From Styela clava (lineage: Eukaryota > Chordata > Ascidiacea > Stolidobranchia > Styelidae): a stretch of 64,000 nt of DNA. The first letter of the stretch is position 1, and every line of letters begins with the position of its first letter. Shown here one piece after another: positions 13,001-25,540 of the stretch. Position numbers and translations under genes: made by a program. The DNA lies in contig NC_135252.1 in assembly GCF_964204865.1 (NCBI RefSeq), forward strand, positions 13,413,383-13,477,382. The letters run 5' to 3'. The notes beneath the pieces were generated by a model. The model did not search any database. It was not told where the DNA came from and saw nothing but the letters and a program-made list of their open reading frames with translations.

Positions 13001-13076
13001 TTTCGAATATTTTTTATTATACCGAAAAAACAACCGGGGCATTGCCCCGGTTGGCCCTATTGACGCGCCGCCACTG
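10074..13076 (-). mobile_element. Inner hAT transposon nested in the outer hAT
   Basis: A 3003-bp element whose ends CAGTGGCGGCGCGT and ACGCGCCGCCACTG are inverted repeats. It is flanked by a perfect 8-bp target duplication CGTATTTA (10066-10073 and 13077-13084) located inside the outer hAT. It carries a nearly full-length transposase on the minus strand. Near the right end there is a GC-rich subterminal palindrome (CCGGGGCATTGCCCCGG). The intact ends and target duplication and the mostly open frame indicate a younger insertion than its host element. Confidence 0.95.
10488..12564 (-). pseudogene. hAT transposase (TTF-type zinc finger, ZMYM1-like), one frameshift
   Basis: Two minus-strand frames join: 12564 down to about 11215, then about 11237 down to 10488, together roughly 690 residues. 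N-terminal: a TTF-type zinc finger (KHKWLCYSED, ALFCFYCLLF, FGFRDLKHL). Middle: a DUF4371-like RNase H core with SIQSDETTDITCVSQL and AQTHDGAAVMSG, carrying the expected first two acidic residues, then HFLHCYAHQFNLV. C-terminal: the hAT dimerisation region SSADAERTFSTLKRIKTYLR. In known families this enzyme excises and inserts the element in the nucleus. The break is a one-base slip in a T-run (coding strand) near 11218-11222, where both frames read through FSFF-like sequence. With no other stop, this is a recently inactivated copy or possibly an assembly error. Confidence 0.92.
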
Positions 13077-13164
13077 CGTATTTATATAAAAACTTCAAGT
13101 GGGCCGCACGAATCTTTCCCGTGGGCCGCATGCGACCCACGGGTTGGACATCCCTGGTCTAGTT

Positions 13165-16100
13165 CAAAATATAATATGCTCTCAGGACAAATGCGAATTT
13201 TATTTTTATTCATGATCTTGCTGAGTAATGGTGTTTACTTTATCCAGGTTCTGGAAATAGTGTGTATTACGGCTACAGCACCATACAATGGTGATGTGCG
13301 CGTTCTGACCGATTAGAGTAGATATTTGCACAAGCACTTTATTCTTGTTAAAGCTCTGATATGTTCTTTCCACAGTCCAAAACGATTGTCCAAAAGATCT
13401 TTATTGTTGAATAACCTATTATGGGGAAAACCTGGTGAAATAGTCGAAAATTGGATGAAATAGCAGTCAAATGGAAATGCGGTAAAATACAGTTCTTTCA
13501 CACAAGAGGCCCTCCTTATCCTGAGGAGGAACCAATTATAACTATATGAAACAACGAAAACACAAATATTTGATGCAAGTTAAAACTAAGTCTAATTATT
13601 AATACTAAACCTCCGATTGGTTGAGATACAAATCCGCGCGTCCTACCTCCGAGCCGTTTACGCCGAAAGAGATCGCGCCAACGCCAAAATGGTCAGGGTT
13701 CAATGCCCAAAGCTACTGTTGCCAGTTTAGTTACATAAACAAAACAATAAAAGTGATCACTGTTAAAATCATGACCGCTACAGTGTGACCAATGTAGTAT
13801 TGGGCAAACTGAATTATCAGAGATTCCAATTGATTACTTTGTGGAATCTCTAATTACAAGAAAATATTTTTTTTTCGATTACCTGAAGTTAAAAAAATTC
13901 TTTTACTGGTCACCAGTTGTAAGAAATGTTCTCTCATTCTAATTATGGGCACTAGGTTGTGTCCAGAAAAGTGTTTCGCAATATCTATTTTTTGCAATCA
14001 TGCCAGTCTTGCGGTAATTGTTCAATTGTATAAGCGTAGTACATTCATATTCGGTTATACGCAGTGATTAATATCCAAAATTTGATACTAATATTCAATT
14101 CCATGTATTATTCCCACGGTTTATATATGATGAGTCTCAAATATATAAATTCTATTGAGTCAACTTGGCTGTAATTTTTTACCCATAATCTGGCATCTGT
14201 GAATCCTCTTGTACGCAGCTCTCTTCTTTACTTTGTTTTAGTGAGAGCACCTCTGTCGTTTAGCTCTTGGAATTTGCTATTTTGTAAGTTATGTTTTCAT
14301 GTTTGTTTTTATTTATTTAGTCAATATTTAGAGTGATGTTCATAAATTAGATTAAATTGTATGTAATACCTTGAATAAACTGACTCATCGATGTTCATTA
14401 CTACTGCGATAATGCAATAAAGTCAAAGCAACAAATGTTGGATGAACTATTTGGGATCGGGCTTTCAAGTATTTCCGGTGTTACCGCACATTGGATCCAA
14501 CGATATCACTCCACATCATAGTTAGGTGATAGCACCGTTTATTACCTACACTAGTCTTGTTAATACTAAATCTCCAACCGTAACTAACAAAATATATTTC
14601 AGTGGAGAACAACCACCATGATGTGAAAACATTCTAGTGGTACTAACGCCACAGGGTATGTAACGAAATCACGCTATTATGCCAGTTCACGGGCGCAGTA
14701 TCACTCGATTGCGCGTTCACTAACTTTACACCTGCTACTCACTGGTTATCACAAACGTCTAGGGAAAATCAGCTCGGAGCAATGTGATATTTTCTCAATC
14801 ACATTAATTTTCCCGCATTTGTATGAAAAGCTGCGCACTTGCTGTAGACAACCTCACGAACAAAAGGTTTTATGCGTCAAAACTAATTTTGGTATTCAAC
14901 ATCATTGGAAAATTGCAGATATATACAAAAAGAAAACATTCTCTTCGAAGTCAGAATCGGAATAAATTTCAAAAATATGCATTCCGATATGTGGATAAAA
15001 AAAATCTAAAGTTTTTGCAAAGTATTTTGTATCGCATTGTTCAAAGTTGTTTTTATCGAATTCTTGATACCAAATGTGGTTGTACCAGAGGGTACGGTAA
15101 TAGTTTTTGCGGTGAACTTAGAAAAGCCAAAAATGATCCAATTTGAGTAGGAAAGAATTTTCAATCTTAAACGGTAACTTATATCATATTTATGATATAT
15201 ACACTCGCCCAAATTGTAATCAAATGACCAATACCATAATTGCGTATGATCATATTTATAGATATATTATCAGAGATTCTTTTGGTTTGTATTTGTTTCC
15301 TCTCATTGTATTATATATTAATCATTTTATTATATCAATGAAACTACGTCATTGACCAAAAATCTTGTTTTCAATGGTGTAGAAGGTTTGATTGATTTTT
15401 AAAGCCAATTTTTGAAGATTTATATCATTGATACAACAAATGCTTTCTTGTTGAGGTTGGAAGATGTTTATGATTTATGTTCCGTACATTGTGATGGAAA
15501 AATGATAATAGAGTAAATGTACTTACGGGCATACGAAGCGTTTTTCATATCTGCCGCGACCGCATCCCCTTATCTTAAACGCCGTAAAGTAGCTGAGAAA
15601 CATCAACGTAAAAATCTCAACTGAAAAAGGCTAACTGAACAACATGTCACTAGTTCATGAAGCCGTTTGAAGATATTTGTTCGCATGTAACCATCTGTGT
15701 TGAATTTTGGGTGACAGGTTATTTGCAAGATAATTTGACACGCTTTACAAACAAACAACAAATATACATACACACTGTCAAAATCGGCCATTTTGTTTCG
15801 TGGTTTGTTGATAGCTGCGTAATGTTGCGAATTCATCGTACCCATATGAGAGGAATTAAGAGAGCAATGCACAAATATAGGAACACGAAAATCAAATGGA
15901 TACGTCAAATGTCCTAACTTCTGATGAAAATTGCAAGAACTCTATTATTCATTGCCCAGACATAAATCTTGTCCACGCGACGTCGAATTTGCTCAGCAAG
16001 ACATTCAGTAATTTATTTCTTCACCATGCTGAAAATACGAACTATACATACACAAATTAAAGGAAATATAAAAAAAAAACGCATTTCAGAGTCGAAGCAG

Positions 16101-19100
16101 ACGCCGAAAACCAAAACTGGTTATCGAACGGCGGCACCCTTGGGAAAGTCTAACAAAACGTGGTGAATACAATAAAGCCGAACAAAATACGCTATTCAAT
16201 GAGTAAAATAAAAAAAAGTAATAGGTAATTAAGACGATCTGGTACATACCGAACAATCATTTAGTGCTTATCATTTTGTCGCTTGATATATAAATTGAGA
16301 ACCATGGAAAATTGCCATGAAGCTTTCATTCACTAAATATAGTCTTTAGCTTTTCTGTACAGAACGGTGAACAAGGCTGAAGGAGGAAGTTAGGCGTGGC
16401 GAAATAAAAAGTTTTTTCTGGAATTTCCTATAGACAGCGAATTTTTTATTATACATCGGGTCTCATAGACCTAGGAGAGAGTTTAAAAAAATGATAGCTT
16501 TAACCAACCTTCTATATGTTGTTGTGATGTTTCCCAATGAAACAACTCCAACATGCAGCAGGAATTTAAATCGTGGTCACCAAATATGAAAGGCATCTTT
16601 TATATACGTCAGAAATGTCACTACTATTTTTCTGCATTTTTTCAACTTCGGCAATAAAACAAATGCTACACACTTCCGAATCTAATCAACTCATGATTGA
16701 CTCAAGTTAAATACAATCCGATGTAGTGCGATGAGTCATATACAATATATACTCTCTTGTTCTATCAATGGATCGATTCATCAACGGGCGTTGGCCTTTC
16801 TGCAATAAATGTAGAAAAATTAACATGTAGTCAGAATAAACCACTAAATTGTAACGTGCTTGAATAAATTGACGAAATAACAAAAGGAAGTTGTCTAAAT
16901 TGGCATCAACGATATTTAGTACACTTCAAATAATCTTTTAAGAATGCAGAAAATTACCCAAAAAGAACTGGTTGGCATGGCGGTGCACATCGCAACCTGG
17001 GATTAGGCGCGAAATAGTTTGATATCAGAAAACACAAGGGAGGTACTTGAAAGCTTAGATTCTATTAACAAAAGGTTGTTTGTGATTGCTAAAATTAATT
17101 ATCGATGCAGATTAATTTTAATTACCCTCTAAAATCGAAAGTATACTCCTAATTTATCGAATTTGTAATAAGCGAAAGTTTCTATGTGCTAATTTGTTAT
17201 ATGCACTCATCAGCAGACCTTCGAAAATATTTTTGATGTTTCTATGGCCTAAATAGTGAGTAAGTTTACATTCTTCGTTTTCTAAACACAAATTCGCGTT
17301 TGTTATTTTTATTATACGTACCAGGTGCTAAGATCACAAGACAGTTATACGGTATGAAGTCAATCGAATTATCGATTTAAGTTGTAAAAAGAATGAAATC
17401 ATGTAATCTCATTAATTCTTTTCGCGCTTCCGACCCATAGTCATTTTGTGTCAAAGTTTAAAACGTGACTTTCCAAATTAATCTCTATTGTTTAAATAAA
17501 ATATTATAAATCATGGTACACCTAAAAAACTTGTATCTCAGAGAAACTACATCAAAACAGTAGTTAGGCAATGAAGTTTTGAAGAAAGTTAATAAAATTG
17601 GGCTATAGTCTCATACAAATAAATAATCTCGTTTCGCTTTGCGTCATAATATTATTCTTAAAATATAATTCTACTGAATTTACATTTTATTGAATTTAAT
17701 TTACCGTTTATTACGTGTCCTTTTTTCGAATGTTTTTCAAATTCACTTGTCAAATTTATGATCGAACTCAGGAAAGATTACTTCGTTGCATAAACGTTGT
17801 CTCTGTTATTATTACAACATTCGTAGCCTTCAGCATATGACCCAAAATATTTCCTAACTTTTTTAAAGATATGATCAAATCAGGGAATCTTATGTATATA
17901 TATGCTATAGGTGGAATAATAAATAGCAGAAGCTAGATTTGATAAACAGTAAGCAAACAAATATTTTCGAAACATTTCTGAATAATAATAGTAGTACGTA
18001 CGATTTATGCGTTCCTGAGCACGACTGGTCTGGTGACGTCTTTTAAAAAATACCTTGCAAAAAATACCTTTTAGTTGCCTACACATGCTATTATGTTAAA
18101 ATTCATAGTAGAAATATGTAGTTGCGATACGAGTTTGGGGAAATTAGAAAGGCTTGATACGTCAAACGAAACGAATAGACGAATCCATTGTACGTTGTCA
18201 TGCCCAAGGATTTACAACGGCAAAAATATATAGAATTCAAAAATGTTTGAAATCAAAATATAATGTAGTAACAAATTCTGCGTCATTTCCCCATCACTGT
18301 GCCACCAACAGATTGTCATCCCCAGTAAGTGATCAAAACATGACAAAACTACCAAGTCACATTCAGGACGAATGACTAAACAAAGCAAATCAATTACCAA
18401 TGCTTGAATCATGATTTTGTTTGTTGACTTATGAGTGAGTCAGGCAAGCGATGAAATGTGCTATGAGACCGTAAGACTTCAATAACATAGAGTGATGTAA
18501 TAAAAGTTCGAAGGGACTCCTTGGAAAGATACACATGACTGCTTTATTCAAAATAATCAACATAATATCTCTGTAATGAATGTTTAGACTTTAGAGAACG
18601 CAATGGCTACTATATGAGAAAATAGATTTCCTATTCCAAAGGATTCTTATTTCATCTAATTGGTCGTCGGTATGGGGCGTGACAAGAACTAAGTATATCA
18701 CCATCCATTTGGATCTGGTGTTTTACATCACTAGCAAGCTAATGGCATATTCTCCCATAATCGTGTCATGGATTTGAACAATGTAGGTGTGGCAACAGAT
18801 GGGTTTGTCCAAGTTATATTTCAATTAGTAACCTAATCTTACGCTGAGCACACTTCCGCAGAACATGTTGTCGAATCTTTCGAAAGATAGTAATTAGTCA
18901 ACCTTAAAATTGGGCAGCAAACATTTCAACTAAAAATGGTATTGCACTGCTATAAATATAAAGATATTCTCTTGCAATTAAAAAGTAAATTTGTAATAAA
19001 TCCCCATCAATTTTATATGAATATCATAGAGTGTACAAGTTCAAGGATTACATAATGATTTAAATACTGCAAATTACAAAACAACATTTAAGCAAAGTTT

Positions 19101-22100
19101 TAGAACAAGATAAAGAAGGAAATGATTCAACGAAATTTGACCGTATATCACTTTAAAATTGAAAACATTTGGCGATAAATTATTGCGGGGTTGCCTGGCG
19201 ACTGGCGGCTGACTCATTTTACGTGTCTATAACACAGTTCACAGGGGTGTGAGTGGTATTCTTGGTATTCCACTTTAAAAAGTATGGTTGATTTGCGTAG
19301 GTATTTCCGTTTCAAATTTGAACAGGCAAAATGATCAAATCTGTACGCTTGACTTTTATCAAAACGAACAATTTTGAATAATTTTTTCCGATCAGCTAAC
19401 ACGCCTTGTTTTGCTTAAATGTATCTTCCGGATTATCATAAACCTTTAACCCGGCTAAAGTTTATGGATGACATGTTGACGAACCACATGATCTAGCATC
19501 GTAGGAAGACGAGACGGCTTGTCTGATTTGCCAGCTCAGGTTGCGACAAAAATTTTAGTTATGTCAAATTATTTGACATACTCGCTAAACGACATAATAA
19601 ATAATTACTCTTTTCAGTTCAAACTTTACAATACATTGAACGTTTTGAGGTGATGGCGTGACGTGAGCAATTCGTGGTATGCAGGTCCACCCCATCGCAT
19701 CCGCATCCACCCCATTTATGTGAACTTAACGTACCCGAGTTCGGTTCATAACAATTTATAAAACAGACGCATTTTCGGTTTGATCTTATATTCAAACTGA
19801 ATTTAATTCAATACTGAATCTAAACGTATCAGAACGAGAAACAAACAATTTATAAAATTTGAAGTATATAATGTATATATATACATCGAGTAATGATTTC
19901 TTTAACATCAAATAAATTGTTACGCATATTTTACCTCGAATAATAAATAGTATCGTTTTGAATTGAAGCGAGACTGAATAATTTCAGGAATAAAACACTA
20001 ATTAAATTTTCGAGGTTCTCAAACTAGTGAAAGATTGTGTCTACGCGACGTTAAAATATCAACAAATAAAAAGTGGATCTATCTTACATTTGGTTAGTTA
20101 ATCATGATGGACGTTCCTGCAGTTGCAGACATGTAAACTATAACGTAATAGTTAAACAGATAATGTAGATTTCACGCCACCAGTTGAACTTTATTGTCTT
20201 GTTGAACGGAATTTAATCAGGGTTATCAACCGTAAATTGTCAACTTATTGAGCAAGGTGCTCGGAAACGACAATGCCGCCTATGTTACAATATGTATCTC
20301 GGCCCACCGTGATTCTTACGCTTACGTCAACTTGAAAAGAATTTTGATGGCAAAACTAGATACAAACGTTAAAACCCAATGACTATGAAAATCAGCCGAT
20401 TCACTGTCAATGCACTGAATTATAGTATAGCTCGAAGCTATAAAAACAGAGGGGTTTCTATCTGACTATCACAAGCCCAAGCGTCACAGAAATTCCCAAT
20501 AATCGAAAAGTTTTTTTCCTAAAATGTCATATATATATAATGCGCCTAATTTTGCTATAGTTTCATTGGTAATTGTGGGAGAAATTACGTCAATTTACGA
20601 AATATTTCATGTTTTATCTATCAATATTTGGGGCTCGGAATGATTTGACCGCGTGTCAGATTTCGCAGTAAAGTAATGACATGTCACAACAAATTTGGGA
20701 GCCTATAAAAAGGGTTTGTGGTGGTGATAGTTTCCTTTGGTGTTTTGACTATATTTTGTGTTTATTTTCTTATTTGATAATATTTTATGATGGTATCCTC
20801 GCATGCTTAAAACAATAATTTCGGTGAAGTATGGTTCGGTAGTTTTGAAAACCTATCTTTTTTTTAAATACCTGTTAAAGATAATGGTTATTTTATAAGT
20901 TATTAATATTCTATTATTTTTTTTTTTTGACGTAAAACGTATATTGGAATCAATTTACATTTCCACTGAAAATATGATTACTGATACGGAAAGATATCAA
21001 AAAGTTTATAATAGCTCACGTTTAAAAATGAAATCCTTATAAATTTATGGGGCGTGAAGGATGTCGTGAAAGGTTATGTAAAATTCCCACGCATTCTCTG
21101 TGCGCGTGAAGTTTCACTTTATCGGTGAAAATTAATAAAGACCCCGTGACGTAAATACGCAATTTTTTACGGATTAAGTCGCTTCTGACGCGAGATTGAG
21201 CCACATACCGTATGTTTCATTTTTTCGATGGCGTTGAAACAATTCCTAGCTTATTGTTAGTCGAGTTTGGTTACAAGTCGCAAGAAATTATTCCTGAATA
21301 AATTTTCACAAAAACGAAATATTTGTAAGGAAATACCCATTGTGTTACCAGTAAAGAATGAAAAATCTACGCAGATAGGAAATCAGAAAATATCAATGAA
21401 ATATGCCGTTTTTTGGTAAAAAGTGCGCGCGCAATTGTTACAATCAATGAATATATATAAACTGATATCTGTTGTAATTATCTTATTGACTTTTCGCCTC
21501 CAGAGTTTTTGATAAAAATAAATGCAAATGCTTCATATCGAGCTACGACGAGCAGTACTCAATTAATATCTTATTAATGAGATCGACCAAGAATAACTGG
21601 TCGGGCATCCGCTAAGCGGAAGAGTTGATTGTCTGATTACAACCCAATCTCAAATGATAAAACATCTGTTGTTATACCCAATCGATTTGTACATAATATG
21701 TTATACAGGTAATCTGTTTATTTTTTGGGATGACTCATACAAAAACTAATGACTGTATTTGCTTGTTATATTATGTAATAAAAGATGACGATATATCCTT
21801 GTAGCGGTCGGAAGCGTGGAAAAGATGATTTTATCGTGTGATTAAAAGCTTGAGAGATTAATATTTTCACAGATTATCTCAGATTGATTGAGTTAAAGGG
21901 TTTTATATTCTATTTTCGTATATGCGTTAAATTATTAGCCAAAAATAGAATTCATGGATTTAATATACAGGCCATTCGTACTCGATATTCTTCTTACTAA
22001 GTCAGTTGCCTAGAATAAGTAGATACCAACATTAACATTCGAAACCATTTATTCCACTTACTTGATACAAGTAACGAGTACTCAGATATTGTCTTTATAG

Positions 22101-23961
22101 CTGAACAGCAACCATTTTTTATACTCGGAGATTCAGCATTTAATGTTTAAAAATCATGAATTATCTAAATATATGTAAATATTTTAGGAGTTATTTCACT
22201 TTAACATTTTCCGACATATAAATAGTGTAATAACTACATATATATACACAGTAATTAGGAAATAAGATGCCATTCGAGTCTACTTTTTTATCAAGAAAAT
22301 ATCCATTACTGGTTAAAGACTTTGAAAACCTTACTTACTTTAACTTTTTGGAACAATTTTTGTTCCATGTTTCTTTTTAAATATAAATGGTAAGTATATA
22401 TATGATAAATACCGTATAATATTGCATATAAGAATGTGGTATGTATGTTCTGTATGATAACAATACGATCATGGAAGATTTACGTGCGATAATATCTGTT
22501 TAAACAGCTTCTGGCACGCGACACGATGGGTGTGTCGATTCTATTTGAGGCTACCACATTAAAGCGTTATTCTCAGACGTGCTACAAATTTTCAGTCGAA
22601 AAAATGATATTTTATCGCATAAAAATCCGACGTTCAATACTATATATTCGACTATAACGCAAAAACGACAAGTTCATATTTTGTTCTTATCTTCGTACAT
22701 ATCAGGCTTTTCGAGGAAAACATTACAGTGTGTACTAGCAAGAATGAAACTGTTATAAAAAGCTCGATTTTTATCGAGTCTGATAAAATTCTGTAATGTA
22801 ATTTTATGTACTATTTTTAAAACAATGGTAATCGAAAAAGAGTAATTTACACGGTGATTTGCATAAGATGTTGTAGGCTAACTAAATTGCCCAATGTTTC
22901 ATGTTCTAAAACAATCTTTTTGTTCATCATTGAAATACTTTTAATCTCATTCGACAAAAATAAAACGCCAGGTGGGTGATTCCGGGATATCTACGAAAAC
23001 ATCTTTTTAAATCATTACATCATTAAAATCCAATTCGTCCGTAAATATTTATAAAACTACACAAAAAATAGACAAATAGTGCCTTCCTGACCTTGTTAGT
23101 AAATCATTCTTGAAACGACTTCAGTTTCTTTTATGTAATTTTCACAATGAATTTAGTACAACTAATTCATTGTGATGCCCGTCAGTCAAGTCAGACGTCA
23201 AGATGGCCGTTAAAGCAAATTGTATAAAGATAACTACTGTTTCATATACAAAGGATTAGTGCGACCAGCGTAATGCTTATGTGGCACACACAGGCATCCA
23301 CGAGTGCCATCCTTTATTGAGCTTGCTTATGTGTTTATGACAGAGCATAACGTCACGTCCTAAACATTGTTCATTACAACCAACCTTCAGGATAAAAGAG
23401 AACATATTAAATCGCGACAAAATATAAGTTCGAGGTTAGGTTAATATTCCACTTCCTGACAATGAACCATTATTATTCATTTTCGTGCTTTTTATTTGCG
23501 TGTAGGAGCTCTTGAATCGTGGCTTGTTATTTAAATAATAAATGATTTGCATTACATCATTCAACTCAAAATAGATTATTAATTTTTCGCAAAAAAAGTG
23601 AATGTAGAAAGATGAGAAAAAATACGTCAACCTCAAATGAGAAAAACGAGCATTAGGTGAATGATTGAAGTCAAAACTATTCAGTCCTTGCCGAAGACTG
23701 GCTCATTCTACAGTTGTATTTATGTAGGCAGGATGTACCATCGGGGTAGGGTTAGGGATAAAGGATTAGGAATCAAAATCAGGTTTCTTATCCATCCAGA
23801 TAGTCAAAAACGTTTCTTGGCTCCAATTATCTGATTTTGTTCAGAAGATTTTTCTCTTGGTCATTCTCTTTCATTAAATTTTTTCAATATTATACTTAAT
23901 CCTAATGTGTCATATAATTAATACAGTATTTCGTATTTTAGAATAATTTAGAAATAGTTTT
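13165..23961. other. Long gene-poor interval
   Basis: I find no recognisable protein, RNA gene or complete transposon in this 10.8 kb. Open frames are short and without family motifs; the longest, 107 codons at 14823-15146, shows no known domain. A motif of the dispersed family found at 1355, 40313 and 62241 recurs at 15857-15880. TATA-like sequences occur at 20441 (CTATAAAAACAG) and 20702 (CCTATAAAAAGG), but no downstream exon could be linked to them. Two phrases at 23745-23775 (GGGGTAGGGTTAGGG) resemble the spacer of the foldback repeat at 7709. Confidence 0.5.
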
Positions 23962-25276
23962 ATGAAGATAACCAATATGAAATCATATTGCAATACTTGT
24001 TTCACTTTGCTATTGATTTGTAATGGATTGATATTATTTGCGAACGGTTACAGTTTACGAAAACCGAAAGAAGCTTCATCGATATTTTTAATAAAACACG
24101 ATCTACGACTTTGTTTTGACAATCTTCAAGGTGAGATCCTTGTTTTGCATTATACCCACGTAGGTGTTTTATTTATGTAAACAACAAATGCACGTTCTCA
24201 AATTATTTATTTAATTTACATGAAGTTGGTGAGACATTTCTAAAATTAAAATGTGCCAGTTAAGAACCGAGATATAATGCCTATCAATGTACTACTATAA
24301 CGGCGATTTAAAAACATAAATAGTTTTTTATCTTCGATATATATGAAAGTAGCTAAATGAAAGTAGATAAAATTCACTATTTAATCTTTGTAAACGGTTT
24401 AATTTACGTTCGGAATTTGATTTAACCTTGCTTTGGTATAATATATTTTATATATTGCAAATTTGGGGTTGCATATTATGACATCCTAAATGATAAATAT
24501 ATACTAGTCATGGTTGATATTGAATCAAATAAATATGCTGCAATAATTTGTAGTATTAAATATTTTTCCAAAGAGTATTTTTCTTATAAATAAAATGTTC
24601 TGTTAATTTCAGCTGGTCGTCTTGTGCGTTCTATTGATGGTGAAGATTTTTGCAATTATAATGGAAAGAATTACACGTTTATGCAACATATATTCGATCC
24701 AGCAACGTGCAGATCTTGTATTTGTCTGGCTCCCCACACTTTGTATTGCTGTCAGGCGTAAGTATTTTATTCGACATTGTGTACCCACAACTCTGATTAA
24801 AAAAAATAATAAAATCAAACAATTTATAAAAAGCTTAGAAATGAAACGCGAAACTCAGCATTACTACAATCAACTCCTATATTTCTCATAACCTATAAAA
24901 ATACAGCAAATATTATTTTCTCCATTTTAGTGAACTAGTGCCGGAGGAAATGCCGCCACAGTGCAAAGCGGTTCCAGACAGTCGACACAGTCCTGTACCA
25001 CCGCTCAGGCACTGCTTGGCGCCCCTGATAGAAAACAATACGTCCAGCAGACGTCCAGAAGCTTGCAAGGATCGGAACTTACGCGAAGCTTTATCTGGAA
25101 CAAAGCTGCTACATGTCGGTGGCGGCAGAAGCGGAATTCTGAGAATAATGGCGGTCAAATCTATGAACACAAACGCAAAAAGACATTCCGGGGATAAAAC
25201 GAAAGCAGATATTAGAATTCTGGGAAAACTAATTCTCCAAAGAAAGAATTTTATTGATATCAAAAGTGACCTGTGA
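23962..25276 (+). CDS. Secreted ten-cysteine protein, beta-microseminoprotein-like
   Basis: Exons 23962-24130, 24613-24757 and 24931-25276 (stop TGA) splice in frame through GT-AG introns to 219 residues. Residues about 7-29 form a signal peptide (CFTLLLICNGLILFANG). Ten cysteines follow, at 51, 70, 89, 92, 94, 102, 103, 116, 133 and 150. The core CNYNGKNYTF...TCRSCICLAPHTLYCC has the C-x2-C-x-C-x7-CC pattern of beta-microseminoprotein (MSMB/PSP94, MSMP), and the count and order of all ten cysteines match that family. Family members are small extracellular proteins. Unlike them, this one has a basic tail of about 70 residues without cysteine (151-219). Possible N-glycosylation sites lie at N76, N140 and N141. 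An alternative start is Met6. The core also resembles a von Willebrand C half-domain, so a VWC-like protein is the main alternative. Confidence 0.82.
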
Positions 25277-25534
25277 ATGAGTATACGACCTTTTTGCCAG
25301 CATGCAAAAGCCTGTCGTGTTGTAGCAGCGTGAAGATACGTTCACTGGGAATCTTGGATGAGGAAATTATGAGTCACCTGATTCTCTCACGTTATCCAGA
25401 AATGAATGTTTGTTGTTGGAATTATCTCTGTAGATGGCTCCTAATGGCACCATCTTCGCACCTTAAATCTAACAGAAGATCATCTTGGGTCGATGCCCGT
25501 TATTTGATTGAAAATTGAAAATACAGAGATGACA

Positions 25535-25540
25535 AATAAA
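25535..25540 (+). terminator. Polyadenylation signal AATAAA for the microseminoprotein-like gene
   Basis: The first canonical AATAAA on the + strand after the stop at 25274-25276, 259 bp downstream. It is the likely 3'-end signal, which would give a 3' UTR of about 280 bp. The actual cleavage site is not visible. Confidence 0.5.

Larger units (their letters stand above)
9143..13156 (-). mobile_element. Outer hAT transposon (internally deleted), host of a second hAT
   Basis: The ends are CAGGCATGTCCAACC and GGGTTGGACATCCCTG, flanked by a perfect 8-bp target duplication GTCTAGTT (9135-9142 and 13157-13164). Removing the inner hAT (10074-13076) and one copy of its target duplication leaves about 1.0 kb. 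It keeps only the C-terminal third of a transposase, on the minus strand. The left end has been tandemly duplicated: a second terminus starts at 9251, preceded by GTTTAGTT, which is nearly the same flank. The element cannot encode its own transposition. Confidence 0.92.

Noticed and set aside
20702..20830. TATA-like CCTATAAAAAGG followed by a short ATG frame
   Set aside because: The frame stops after six codons and no exon could be connected.
22520..22560. CGATTCTATTTGAGGC, resembling the Ciona spliced-leader start ATTCTATTTGAATAAG
   Set aside because: The match stops after eleven bases. There is no donor-like GTA after it and no Sm site or hairpin, so it is not called a spliced-leader gene.
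24961..25197. Other frames over the third microseminoprotein exon
   Set aside because: They are shadows: only the frame at 24931-25276 continues the cysteine pattern from exon 2.
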